Part shown: positions 48,901 through 60,740 of the stretch, one piece after another
Numbering within the stretch: the stretch's first letter is position 1
Layout of the letters: each line of letters begins with the position of its first letter
Source of the DNA: Axinella damicornis
Taxonomy: Eukaryota; Porifera; Demospongiae; Axinellida; Axinellidae
Assembly (NCBI GenBank): GCA_963931865.1
Contig: OZ007507.1
Location: forward strand, 13,492,932 to 13,556,931
Direction: 5' to 3'
Length of the DNA stretch: 64,000 nt
The notes under the pieces: model-generated
The model's database searches: none
Seen by the model: the letters and a program-made list of their open reading frames with translations, nothing else
What the model was told of the DNA's origin: nothing
Program-made: the position numbers and the translations under genes

Positions 48901-51900
48901 GACGTAAAGCACCACCCTTACCCCCTCCCCTAAATCCACCACTGCTAAACACGCCAGTGCACATACACAACAATACTGCTATACTGGTCACACTCATTAA
49001 TGATCAGGAGTTTTAGGACTCTTTATCTTACCAGCAAGATGAGTGTGGAAAAAGTTGCCAAAGAGCCTTAAACCACTAGCTGGAACAAACTGTAAAAAAA
49101 TAAAATCACCGTACGGCAATAATTATTGGATGTCATAATTATTTGTTCCCTGACTTAGATTAACATACTATTATGTAAGGATGTACACAACATACCCTTT
49201 GAGTGCATTCCGCTGGACACAGTGCAATGGTCGTGAAGTTAGTAGCTCTTGGAGGGATGAGAAGATTGTGGTCAACAGTTGTTCCAATGGTCAGTACTCC
49301 TGCCTCAAATTGCGGTCTTGTAGCAGTGTAGGAATACACAAGCCCAGAGCTGTCATACACTCCTGTAAGATGATAAATATGTTTACTGATACAGCAGTAG
49401 CCAGAGTAGTCCATTTGTGCCATTCACAGGCTGTGGAGTCACCTCTCATCAGGCGTGGGTTGTCATAATGCATCTCAATCACTGCAAACTGGCTCCCTCC
49501 AGCTCCTCCAATGGGATAGCCAACATTGGGAGGGTAGATGAAGTCCTGTGCGAGGATATGAAGTACTAAGGTAAGCAATTTGTGTGGTCTATGGAAGCTG
49601 TTTGTCCAGTCATGCCGAATACAAGCATCTGCCCAAATGTTAATTATATGACTGCCACGCCACATGTATATAGCCTAGCCTGCATGGCAGAACAAGAGAG
49701 AGACAGAGCAACTTATGACGGAGGTGGCTTGTTCATACCTTACAAACATCAAGCGATCTGTACTAGAAGCCTTTGCAAATAACTTGTTGACGACCATGAG
49801 TAAGTAACCAACCACTGTATGCGCTTGCAATGGCATGCTCATGTTTGGTGTACTAGTTTATTATAATACCGTATACCGGGAAATTTTGGCGACCGCTTTA
49901 ATTTGGCGATATGGCGATTCGGAAGTCAATCGCCAAATTAAAAATCGCCAAATTAAATGACCGGCCAGATCGACTGTCGGCACGCGCGGCGAGACAGCAA
50001 GACCCAACATACTACCTGCTGAGCAAGGTCTACAGAGAAGCGCCTACTACTTCACAGAGGTGCACCGAATTAAAGCGTACAGGCTGCTGAAAATTGGCCT
50101 ACTGTGTACCTGTGTCGTGCATTACTGCCACAGCGTACCGCGGCATCCTGGACAGTGCTGACCTGATGACCTCCCGGATAGCTGTTCGCCGATTGTGGGC
50201 CTCCAGATGCCACTGAGAACGATGGCAACAACACTGCTCTCCATTTCGTGCGTCTTCGTCCTTGGGCCGGGGTTTCTCGATCTCGTCGTCCGCGTCGCGT
50301 TGTGCTCGCTCGCTCGCTCATAGTTACGTCATACTTTTCCTGTCAATCGCCAAATTTTAAATTCGCCAAATTTTTTTACTGAGCCATTTCGGCCGATTTC
50401 GCCAAATTTAATGGCCGCCAAAATGGCCGCCAAAAATTTCCCGGTATACGGTATCATAATATTATGTCACTACAAAATTAGTATGTCCGTGTAATGATGT
50501 CTGCTTACTTAGCCATGCAGTTATATGTATGAGTGCAATTACCCCGCACGCGAATGTGCGAAGTGGAGTTAAGCAATCGGTTTTGTCTGTCAGTCAGTCT
50601 GTCAGTCTGTCAGTCTGTCGGCGAAAATTTTTTTGAAATATCTCGCCACATAGACCATCATAAACCATCGAAAGAGGGTTTCAAACAATAGCAAATAGCA
50701 AAAACTGCTCTATGTGTACCTGACTGAAGTCAAGGTAGTCTCGTTCCCAGACCCAAACAACCCCAGCGAAGATCGCTTGTAGTATCTCGCGGGGAAGGAG
50801 GGTCTGGTCATTTGACCGCGGGGAACGCGGATCTACGCCTCGTACTGAATTATTGGTTAATTATCAAATTCTACCGTAAATATTTTTCCGCTGATTTAGA
50901 AGCGCTCTCAAAATGACTTAGATGTAGATGGCAGTCCAGTCTAGTGAAACGATTGATGCCAATACGGCGTACGGCAAGTAGCTCATGGACTTGTTACCAT
51001 TCAAAGCGACAAGATAAAATGGTGGCTAGTACTGGCAGCAAGTGCTTCGGGGTAGTCACTGCGCAAAATCCGACGATCCGACAGTCAGGTATGTCATCAG
51101 GCAGTACTGTAAGGCCATAGAGTCACCAGGCAGCGACAACGCTCGAGCGCTTGTGAACAAGCTGAACAAACGCTTAACTGCATGTACAGTATGGGGCAAA
51201 ATTTTATATTACGGAAATGACGTCATGTGTAAATGAAATTGTCAACATTCCGTAGATCCGCGTTGCCCGCGGTCAAATGACCAGACCCTCCTTCCCCGCG
51301 ACATACTGCAAGCGATCTTCGCTGGGGTTGTTTGGGTCTGGGAACGAGACTAAAGTCAAGGCGCTTGCATTTTGGCTATTTCCTACTTTTCATAACTATT
51401 CTTAACATTGGCTCCACCTCTTCGTGACCTCAGAGTCCCATCAAGAACAGGACACACAGTGCACTTGGAAATTTCATGCTTCGAGGTAACCACTATAGGA
51501 AACAGTGTTTTCTCACGATCTATGTACTTCACAGACATCATGGCTATTGTTTCGGCTGTTTTTTCCAGCTATTTTCTATTATTCGTAACGTTTGGCCCCA
51601 CCTCTCAAGCTTCACAATAGTATATACGGTAAGCGGTCACTCCCACACCTTGGATATGGCCATACACGAACACAGTATACGCGATAGCCGCCCTGTTCGA
51701 TGCGCATTGGCAGAGATGTAGCTGCACTGCATGCATCCTGGCCTGTAGACGTTCAGCACGGGGTTTGTGTTCTATGAACACCTCTAGTTAGAGAATGGGA
51801 TCTTGTAGCTATATAAACACACGCATTTGAGCACGCTTACAAGTGGTACATATGCCAGGTAGTTGCAGTCATCATGCTATTGCTGTGTACGTACCCCTCC

Positions 51901-54900
51901 TCCAACAGCCCATCCACCAAGCCCCTCCCCCCGTCTGCACTCATTGATAGGCCCTGCAGTCACCCGTCCAGGACACTCAGAACTTGTACCTTCTGTCACA
52001 TTCACCAGGCCATCACAGAGATATACAATGATGTGGTGCACAAATGCAGTGTTGTTGGGGGTGATTCTTGGCCCGTACTGCAGATAAAAAGTGAACTCGC
52101 TGTACATAATTATGTAGGTGTAAAATTTAGCAGATGATAGCACTATGCAGGCCAGTAGGGAGGGGGGTTCGCACAAACCCCCCTTCTGGGCTGGCCAAAA
52201 TAAAGTTACACAGCATCTAGCTTCACAAACTCTACCACTCCTTTGCAAGTAGTCAACTAGCCGTAGAAAAATCACCGTCGTCAGAACAAAGCAGAGTTTC
52301 TGCAGCGTGCGCACCTGTCACAGCCACCCGAGTGCCTTCGGCAGTATCCATACTGAACCCCCGTCCTAGTCCTGCCTACTGGCCTGGTGTGTGAATAATA
52401 TGCCTGATACCTGGTGCACCTCACCATTAGCCTCGTTCCCAGGCGCTCTTGGTAATTGGGGAGAAGAGCGCCTGGTATCCACTGTTCACCCATGCGCGAG
52501 CAGTTCCGTTACATTCTCCGTATAATTTATCGAGATATGTAAGCTGAAATAACACGGACAAATATTCGGTAAAATATACGGCTCCTACATCATGCGATGC
52601 CATGGTTTCGAAGTCTGTGGACGTCAATACGCCGCTTCTGCCTTTCGGAAGTGGACGCGAAGCACGGTACAAACAGTAAGACCCCATAGCCAGATAAATT
52701 CAACCTGGCAGTATGTAGCTAACCTTTTATGTACGTGCTGTATCGCTGCCAGATGTTCGTCCTCAGCACCATTCCTGGCTTTCCGACCTTACTGAGGGCG
52801 TACGGCACGGCTTGGTTGAACAGAGCTGCGTCTTGTAGATGTAAAAGACTCCCGTGTTTCAGTAATGTACGGTCGTGCAACATGGACTAGTATAACAGTA
52901 GTTTCCAAGTTCCCCACAAAAACCTGGGGAGCCGCGCATGCGCGAACAGTGGATACCAGGCGCTCTTCTCCCCAATTACCAAGAGCGCCTGGGAACGAGG
53001 CTAACCTCACCATAGGAAGTCAGCTAATAACATTACTATGACGATCCAAGGCATCCAAGTCAAGATCCATTTCCAAGTATCTCACAGCAAAATATTGCAA
53101 TTTTGTCAAGAGAAATGCAACCACTCACCCAACACCCTTTGCTACCTATATATGGCTTATCACAGATGGCTATATATGGCCATATTAAAGTTTGCATAGC
53201 TAATAGATTTGCAATTACTATGGTATAGGATCTATACATAGTTCCAGTTCTGTGGGAACACAGGTAGAGGCAGATGAATGTAATATTGTGGCAGGATATA
53301 GTGGCTTTCCCAACACTACAGATATTTTAATTGCATTTTATCTCATCTGCATGGTGCCATTATGATGTCAGTGGCTGGGGCTTACTGTCTGCTTGAAAAC
53401 CAGTCCTATAAGCTAGTACCAACAAACCCACAATCATGTCTTTGTTGCTATGGGCAGCATCCAACCACAGACACTATCTGAAACGTGGACGCAATTACAT
53501 TTGCTAGAATAGCTGGTCCAAAATGGACACCCATCATTATCCATTTCCAGACTAAAACAATTCTGTGAGAAGGGTAGCTACTGGCTGTATTAGTCCAGCA
53601 GATTAGTTTGAAGGCATCCCAACATGAAAGCTATGCTGACGTGACAGTATACCTTGTAAATGTAGTGTTGCTGTGATCGCACATCCTCAGGGATTCTAAC
53701 AGCAACGCACCAGTAGGTAGTATCTTGATCTCCTGGAATCTCCACCTGAAAATTGTGTGGTGACTCATTCTCGTTGGCTACACATTATACTGATGATCAA
53801 TGATCCATCATTTTATCAAGACAGGATAAATGAATTATCCACATTGAATGGGATATCTGGGAAAAGGGACCAATTCATGCAGGAATTGAAGTGAAGCACA
53901 CTTGACACTACCCGGATTTGGATTGGCTTCCTCCTGAAATAGATACTCCAGTACAAGTCATTCCTTTATTCGTAGTCATTTCCACATATCCTATCACATT
54001 TGCTGGCAAGGAATGCACACGATTAAGATAGGATTACGGCATCACAATGGTAATTCTTGATGCCTAATATGGCTATTAGCCTAACCATTTAGCCAGTTAT
54101 GAAAATTTGTGCTTCAAAATGTTAACATTATCTCGGAGCTGGGTTGGCTTGTTGTTTAAGCATGTTTGCAATATGAAAAAACTAGCTAAACTGACCTCCA
54201 ATGTAGTCTGGTTGGTGAAGTGATATTGATACATTCCAAACCCATAGCTACCTAGCTACTACGTATTATAATAGCAATCAGCAGTGAATACGTTTAGCAA
54301 CGTGTGCATGGCATGTGTATTTCAATTGTCCAATCCTCATTCAGGTCACCAAAGGACGCCCTGCATCTTCAACACCCTGTTGAAGTCCGTAAAGATCACC
54401 GCAGCATGCACATGCGAAGAGAAAACACTCACATTGTTCACACCGATGAAGAATTCCTCAGAATCACTGGGCTCAGGTGGAGGATTGGGAAGTCCTCCCA
54501 GAAGGTTGAGACTAGCGGATCCCCGGGTCTCATGCTGAATAGCATCACTGCCATCTGGTGCAGTAGGGTCAACATCGTTCCAGCTGAATATCACACGGTT
54601 GGTTTGAGCCTACAGACGATTCAGTTACTTAAGTATATATCAGTTGCAATATTAGCTATTATGCCAACATCAGTACAAACTCACACATTTTCCTGATCAC
54701 ATCATCTGTATCGTAGCAACTTACCACAATGTCTCGGTCTCTTTCATCACAAGTGGTCCAGTTCCTAGTGAACTGTAAAATGGTGTATCCACCTGCTTCC
54801 TCCCCACTGACCAAGAACCAGTCCTGGCTAGGATCAATAGTAGGCAGGGCTTGCCGTTCAGCATAGCGGTCCTGTAAGGTTAGGAATACTAAAGTGTAGC

Positions 54901-57779
54901 TATAGCTACAGTAGAGTAAGTAGCGTGCAAGTCATTAATGCCAAGTTTAGTATCCAAACTGATAGACCGTTTCCACAAACAAAATTTACCTTGGTAAGGG
55001 ATAATTCTGCATTTGTGACTACCTTATTCATTGGCTGTATTTCAATTAGCCCAATAGTGTTGCTATAATCGCACACAATTTTTGGACTCAGTTTCCAATC
55101 TCAAGATCTTTGGAATCTGGTAGAGTCTAACTACAAGAAAGCAGTAAGTCGAATATCAGTGCTCACTTCGCAAGGAGACCCACCACCTTGAGAAAAACAG
55201 AGCCAGTGCTTAAGTACTCTGAATAATTTACATCCAATAGTTAAACTCCCTCCGTACATTCATACTATGATTATATTACTGGTATGCCCCAACTCAATGC
55301 TATAGTATTCATGGAGAGGAGCAAATAACATCATCGAGTTTATTCATGGATTATGTGTGTCTTTGGTTGAGCGGTGGCATCTGGCAAATAGCAAATCGTT
55401 CTTGTACTGTCGTGTCAGTATCAGGAAGTAAGGTCATGTCTGAAATGTCCCAACAAGATTGTTTGTACGCATGCCTATATCCCAGCTAACCTGCTTGAAG
55501 CATTTTTCTGCCGACAGACATATTCCTTCCCAGTTTGCCTTGCCATTTTGCTACCCCTATATCTCTGTGTGTTTCTATAACTGATGGACTCTCAGAGTTT
55601 TAGTACACAGCTAATACCTTTGTCACAGACTTTTTGACATTTCATTTGTGTAAGATAGTGAGAGTGGAGGTTGGGCAGATGTTTGCAAAGATAATAAAAT
55701 TACATATCTAAATTATGCTAGCTACATATATATAGAAGTGCATGAGTGAGGAGCGGTCACAAAAGTTAGTATCCCCATGCATAGTTTCTACTTGTGCAAA
55801 TGAACTTTGTCATGTCCTCAGAGTTAATTGCTATATATTATAATTATGTGCCAATGAAATTCTGCATTGCATGTTGCTATATACATCATAGGCGGTATAC
55901 ATATCTATTTCGGGTAGCTAGTATGTTAATATTACAATTCTGAGACCATCCAGCCATTAGTCTGAAGTGGGTAGTGGTTTACTTCACAGTGGAATTTGAA
56001 TTAAGGACTCATGAATATTTGATACCATTTACCTAATCCCCTTGAGAGGTCGAACTAGCGTATAAATTGCAACTTCTCTAATTGGGAACGGCATTATATA
56101 ATCTATTATAGTGACACCCTCCGAGTTGACCAATCAGATTGCAGTATTGCTATAATCCACATTAGACTGTGACTATAATCACAAATGAGGTCTCCAGGGG
56201 GTACCTGTGAAAGCCAGAACGCGGAACGCGGAACGGAAGTAAAATGCGGGCCGTGTGCTATCATCACCGTACGCGCAGGGCGTCTTTATTCACTGGACTG
56301 GTGGACTGGATTGGACTCACCCAAAAATCTGCAAAATCAGTGTAGGACAGAAGCTAAGCATACTTATTTGTTCACTAAATTTGCTTGCATTCGTGTCTTT
56401 CCTCGAATCGGTAGAGGTCAAAGGTCACGTGCATATTTAATAAGCTTTAGCAAAATGCGCTTCGTGGATGATAGAGGAATATTATTTTCTATGCTTCAGC
56501 AAAAGGCTGGAGTTCGATGTCTGATGTAAATAAATGCTCTTCATTGAAGCTTATTAAATATGCACGTGACCTTTGACCTCCACCGACTCGAGGAAAGACA
56601 CGAAAGCAGGCTATGCAAGCAACTTTAGTAAATAAGTACTTAGTGTGCTTAGCTTCTGTCCTACACTGAAAAAGGCATTTTACAGATTTTCGGGTGAATC
56701 CAGTCCAGTCCACCAGTCCTGTGAATAAAGACGCCCAGCGCGTACGTTGATGATAGCGCGCGGCCCTCATTTTACTTCCATTCCGCTTTCCGTTCCGCGT
56801 TCGGCGTTCCGGCTTTCACAGGTACACTAGAAGCCAGATAAAGCATACTTGGCTAGCAATATCAGATTTATAGCACTCCCACGACAGCATTGCACAGCTA
56901 AGCATATCCAAGTGTGAGTTATTTATGGCTTCACAAAATCACCAGAGTTGAAGTGCCTTGGCCTTTAGTGGATGTTTAGCGTCCCTAGAAACCCCCTCTA
57001 TATTTGCACTTGCAGCTTAGGACCCCACACATCACCGTTCTTTGAGTGTTAATTCTATTGTCAAAGTGAAGAACGGGGAGCACAAGGGTTGGTAAACACG
57101 CAACTTGACTTGAAGTGATAATTCCATTCAGTGATTCGAAGTGCATGTCCATCGATGGTCACAAAAACGAAGATAACCTATGTGGGATGTGGCCAAATCC
57201 AGTAACGAATGTAAAATAGCTATATCAGCTAGTATATACATGCACTAGTAAACCAACTCGAGAGGGCAATTGCAGTGTCCATTGTGTGAGTCAGAGGCTG
57301 AAGGCGCTATGCATGAGCCCGACCCATCCCGTGCGTGCGCGCGTGCGAGGGTCTGGGTGGCCGACAAGGGGCTTCAGCGATGGCCGTAGCATGCCGCAAC
57401 GCTCATGCAATCATTAATAGCACCCACTTAATTATCTTCAGAACCAAATATGCATTAGCATTATACATTTGTTGACAAATCCGCGCGCGCGATGTCGTGT
57501 GAATATAATACTTACATGTAAGTATGCTCGTCCGTTGCTCACCCACCCAATCACAACATCGGAGTTGACCATCCCACCATTGGGCGAGATACCGAATCCC
57601 ACCCATCCCGTGGTACTGACGTTCACTGCAAAAGAGATCGTACGCATGGTAGCGTCGAAGTTCCAGTGAACTACGTATGTGTCTCCATCCCGGTCGTAGA
57701 GCGTTGAACTGAAAGTATATTCGCCGTGAATACACAGAACGAGGGGTAGCAGAGTCAGAAGACACAGCAGCGACTTCAT
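45939..57779 (-). CDS. DBH/MOXD1-like copper monooxygenase, gene D
   Basis: Fourth copy. Exons: 57779-57516, 54871-54725, 54609-54433, 53745-53653, 52077-51895, 49545-49443, 49362-49196, 49089-49032, 48453-48311, 47161-47090, 46892-46759, 46456-46276, 46133-45939. All boundaries are GT-AG with the shared phase pattern; the product is 638 residues, three fewer than A because exon 1 is 9 bases shorter. Signal peptide MKSLLCLLTLLPLVLCIHG, then DOMON. Copper ligands are intact in FVHHIIVYLC, EMHYDNP, FFHTHLA and REEMC. Tail exon 13 (PGVGSGAMVVSSLLLMAVTSL plus leucines) is GPI-signal-like and almost identical to A. One feature unique to D is a GGG instead of a GTG codon at the end of exon 5 (AVGGG versus AVGGV). 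D is the closest relative of A although they lie at opposite ends of the array. Confidence 0.93.
49860..50460. mobile_element. 585-bp DNA transposon with ACCGTATACCGGGAAA ends
   Basis: The element 49868-50452 begins ACCGTATACCGGGAAATTTT and ends AAATTTCCCGGTATACGGT. Flanks ATTATAAT and ATCATAAT form an 8-bp target duplication with one mismatch, as in hAT-type elements. Subterminal TTTGGCGAT / ATCGCCAAAT motifs repeat many times near both ends, a typical transposase-binding arrangement. No transposase ORF is present. It is in intron 5 of gene D. Confidence 0.75.
50539..51792 (+). mobile_element. Dispersed repeat (TTACCCCGC...CTCTAGTTA) split by a nested MITE
   Basis: The left end TTACCCCGCACGCG leads to TTAAGCAATCGGTTTTGTC and a GTCAGTCT microsatellite; the right end is GAACACCTCTAGTTA. 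The element is interrupted at 50736-51352 by a TAGTCTCG MITE. A reverse, uninterrupted copy is at 62129-62724, and partial copies at 20961 and 24430. Similar ends seed the minisatellite at 37791. Its class is not known to me. Confidence 0.7.
50727..51361. mobile_element. 617-bp Mutator-like MITE with 9-bp target duplication
   Basis: The element 50736-51352 has ends TAGTCTCGTTCCCAGACCC and GGGTCTGGGAACGAGACTA; inverted arms extend ~100 bases (including GGTCATTTGACCGCGGG). AAGTCAAGG flanks both sides exactly (50727-50735, 51353-51361). The empty site is seen in two relatives of the host repeat (62555-62563 reverse and 24435-24443). The internal ~400 bases show no known protein. Confidence 0.9.
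52150..52384. mobile_element. ~235-bp MITE with GGCCAGTAGG ends
   Basis: GGCCAGTAGGGAGG on the left is mirrored by CCTGCCTACTGGCC on the right, with GGGGTTC/GAACCCC inside. It is in intron 4 of gene D, directly beside the 52428 element. No target duplication was identified. Confidence 0.6.
52418..53013. mobile_element. 576-bp Mutator-like MITE with 10-bp target duplication
   Basis: The element 52428-53003 begins TAGCCTCGTTCCCAGGCGC and ends GCGCCTGGGAACGAGGCTA; the inverted arms span ~75 bases including AACAGTGGATACCAGGCGC. ACCTCACCAT occurs exactly on both sides (52418-52427 and 53004-53013). The internal sequence encodes no recognisable protein. It is in intron 4 of gene D. Confidence 0.9.
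56199..56825. mobile_element. Second copy of the long-TIR foldback in intron 1 of gene D
   Basis: GTACCTGTGAAAGCC at the left and GGCTTTCACAGGTAC at the right enclose arms homologous to the 14611-15131 element: the GAACGCGGAACG block, the TTCACTGGACTGG block and AGGTCAAAGGTCACGTGCA. This copy is ~100 bases longer and lies elsewhere in the intron than the gene A copy, so it is an independent insertion. No clear target duplication was seen. Confidence 0.75.
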
Positions 57780-58769
57780 GATTGCGATTCTATGAACAAC
57801 AATTTCAACGATCTCACTCGTTCTCGCAGGCTAATTTGTAGCAATGCATACGTCACGGCGCGCCGGCGATAATGTGGCCTAGAACGTGACAGTCATCTTT
57901 CCTGTGGGCTCATCTGCTTCCTGTACAGGTTTCAGTTCCCAGGCTCCTCCCCAGCTTTTTTGTCGCTTTTTGTCGCTACCCAGCTTTTTGTCGCGACAAA
58001 AAGCTGGGGAGGAGCCTGGGAACGAGTGTATAGCTGTTTACAGTGTATAGCTATATAGCTAACTAGCTATAATAGTCCTAACCTACAATTCCAGGTAATA
58101 TTGTCACTGCATGCAGCTGTACCACAATTTACACTTCAGAAAGAGATGGCTATGTAGTCTTCAATGTTCACTGGTGTAGCTATGCACATTATTGTGCAAT
58201 TCAACTTGTGCATCCTTGCTTATCGATATCCACGCCCAAATTATCCAGTTAGATCACTGCTTGAGCTACGCTTGGGAGGCAGGGTAGGCTGAACCTGCAC
58301 CCTTTGTTGAACAAATATGTGGGAGGGGCCAAGTGTCCAAGCTAACCTGTCTATGAAGTTTGTCTTTCGAGAAGTGAATCGGTCTAGTCCATGCAGCACT
58401 GAGTAATCATAAAGACCAAGAATAGCTGCACTATTAGTCATTATTGCAAAAGATGCAGCTACAACAAGTGGTCAGATGTTTATCTTACAGAGATAGCTAG
58501 CTAGCTAGCTAAACTGCTGCAGCCACACTGTTAAAATTAGGGTGCTCATTAGGGGTGTGTACATTATGCCATAGATTATAATATAGTCAACTGGCAACCA
58601 CATGGTAATTTTAGTACCAGTATTAGCTAGATACAAGAGTTCATAACAATAAGAGTGTGCAACTGCCATATGATATGGTATCCAATACCACCATCTCTGC
58701 AGTACATAGATCAATCAGTGGTGAAGTAGTAGCAGCTGCATGTGTAAAATTGTGGAGTTTACACAGCCT
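57780..58769. other. Intergenic region upstream of gene D
   Basis: This is the presumed promoter of gene D. It also holds a hairpin of the GTTCCCAGGCTCCTCCCCAGC type at about 57937-58025 (arms CCCAGCTTTTTGTCG/CGACAAAAAGCTGGG) and the left arm of an outer inverted repeat (about 58617-58690). No supported gene. Confidence 0.45.
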
Positions 58770-59339
58770 ATGTACGTGTAGTCTCGGTCCCAGACCCAAC
58801 CAACCCCAGCACGGATCGCTTTTAGTATCGCGCGCGGGGAAGGAAGGGTCTGGTAGATATAGTGCACATTCCTAAGGTCTCATTACCGTTAATTGAGACT
58901 TGTTGAAATTATCAGGACGCATCAAAATTTCACACGTGGTCATCAAGAGTGAAGCCGCCTTTGAAGACTTAGAGCTGGAGGCGGCAAGTAGTGTAGACAC
59001 ACGATCGCTGTGGTTTGGAAATGCCCTTTTTGCAGCAGCATTGCGAGTGACTCGCGCAATCATCGGCATCTGGGCACTTCACCATCTGTGGATGCTGGGA
59101 TCTGCGAACTGTGTCAGTGTTGGAGGCAGCAAAGGAGAGATTCTACCTTCTGACCGCGTGTCCAAGGCGTGCTTCCAGAGCATAGAGATGCTGTTGAACT
59201 TGGAGAGTGGCGCTGGCAGTATTTTAAACATGCTGAAATCCAGAAGTTTTGACAACACCTTGTTATTGCATGCTGGCGATTCTGTACTTCCGGTGTCATC
59301 GCGGATTGCGTCCGGCCTAGATTGTGTCTGGTGGACGTG

Positions 59340-60235
59340 ATCCGCTAGCTGATTGTGTCCGGTCGGACGCAATACGCTAGCGGATTGCGTCCACCCGGAC
59401 TAGCGGAAACGGTCCGGCTTCGCGGATTCTGTTCGGCCGATCGTACAACCGTCCCGCGAAGGCCATGGTTTTGATTTTGTCCGTACAACCGTCCCGCGCG
59501 AAGGCCATGACCTTGACATGTTTTGAAGAGCACTGCAGTATAAAAGGCCGCGTCTTGGAGAGTTGAATTCACATAGTCCAGTGGGCGAAATCGAAATGGC
59601 GAAGGAGAAGTTGAGTGAAGCGCAAGAGTTTGAAGTTCTTATTATTATGCAACAATTGTACTATTCAACATTGTTATTATTCATCTTTATTGTGCAACAT
59701 TCATCTTATTATAAATTATTATGCAACATTTACTACTTACAATGCTACAATTATTCTTATCCTGGTTGTGTCCCCGGACACTATCCGCTAGCAGATTGTG
59801 TCCGCCTGGACAGTATCTGCTAGCAGATAGTGTCCGCCTGGACAGTATAATATTATATCTGCTAGCATAATAATATATAGTGTCCGCCTGGACAGTATCT
59901 GCTAGCAGATAGTGTCCGCCTGGATAGTGTCAGCGGGGTGGGATAGTGTCTGCCTGGACAGTATCTGCTATTAAACAGATAGCTAGTGTCCAGGCGGACA
60001 TAATCCGCTGGCGGACCGAGTCCGGGCGGACTCCATCCGCTAGCAGTTAGCGTCCGCCCCCCGGACACTATCCGCGAAAGCGGACACAATCTGCTAGCAT
60101 ATCGGGCGGACACTATCCGCGGCCGGACGCGATCCGCTGTGACACCGGCATCAATATTAGTATACGTCATGAAATTACTTGTTCTAAAGATCTGATTGGA
60201 TCCGCCCGGATTCCGGCGGAGTTTAAGGAATGTTG
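59340..60235. repeat. Palindromic satellite of GTCCGCCTGGACA / GCTAGC units
   Basis: Variants of GTGTCCGCCTGGACAGTATC and CTGCTAGCAGATA alternate, each roughly self-complementary, at least a dozen times between 59340-59420 and 59770-60140. The array is confined to the interior of the 1538-bp element. No coding capacity is apparent. Confidence 0.75.
59539..59547 (+). promoter_or_regulatory. TATA-like box inside the 1538-bp element
   Basis: TATAAAAGG is followed 49 bases later by an ATG at 59596 in a decent context (GAAATGGCG) that opens a frame MAKEKLSEAQEFEVLII. The frame soon enters low-complexity AT-rich and satellite sequence. It is suggestive of a captured promoter and first exon; no transcript evidence. 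Confidence 0.4.
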
Positions 60236-60553
60236 GCTATACCTACCAGACCGTATTTCCGCGCGTTATACTGTAAGCGATACACGCGCTGGATAAACGG
60301 TCTGGGAACGAGACTAATGTACGTGTTGACCACACTGTTTGCCACTCATATACTGCCTGATATGACGTGGTAGTGGTACCATATGGCAGTTGCACACTCT
60401 TATTGTTATGAACTCTTGCTAGATATCATTACAAACTCATGAAAGTGGAACTCCCCTGCTCACAGTTATTACATGCATGACACTGTCTTAATTTAGGTAT
60501 GTGACATGTATATCCAGGGCAAACTGTGCAAGCGCCAGTCACAAGTGGAAGCA

Positions 60554-60628
60554 AAGGTCGGTTAGCCTCGTTCCCAGGCCAGTGCGCCGCAAGATAGGTG
60601 GGGCCTGGGAACGAGGCTAAAGGCTGGT
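60554..60628. mobile_element. 57-bp minimal MITE, TAGCCTCGTTCCCAGGCC ends
   Basis: The element 60563-60619 consists almost entirely of its two 19-base inverted ends. Flanks AAGGTCGGT and AAGGCTGGT are a 9-bp duplication with two differences. Confidence 0.75.
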
Positions 60629-60740
60629 AGCTACCTCCACAGACCAATCAGACTGAACATCAAACTTGTTTCCACATGCAGGTAATGGTGGGTGTTAGAA
60701 TGTGGTTACTTCTCAATACCTATTTACTGATATTCACACC

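Larger units (their letters stand above)
58770..60325. mobile_element. 1538-bp Mutator-like element with internal cargo
   Basis: The element 58779-60316 begins TAGTCTCGGTCCCAGACCC and ends GGTCTGGGAACGAGACTA; ATGTACGTG repeats perfectly on both sides (58770-58778, 60317-60325). The interior contains a 146-codon plus-strand frame (58900-59340, overlapped by a 97-codon minus frame), a TATA-like box and a palindromic satellite. None of the frames resembles a Mutator transposase. It may be a gene-fragment-carrying (Pack-MULE-like) element; the origin of the cargo is unknown. Confidence 0.85.
58617..60425. repeat. Outer inverted repeat that hosts the 1.5-kb element
   Basis: ACAAGAGTTCATAACAATAA and AGAGTGTGCAACTGCCATAT near 58631-58675 return as reverse complement (ATGGCAGTTGCACACTCTTA, TTGTTATGAACTCTTG) near 60380-60420. 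Without the nested insert the unit would be ~260 bases, a typical foldback MITE. Confidence 0.7.

Noticed and set aside
51877..52314. 145-codon minus-strand ORF
   Set aside because: It is exon 5 of gene D plus upstream intron sequence; the acceptor at 52078 truncates it.
59079..59372. 97-codon minus-strand ORF inside the 1538-bp element as a host gene
   Set aside because: No start, splice or family evidence supports it; it overlaps another open frame and lies within transposon cargo.
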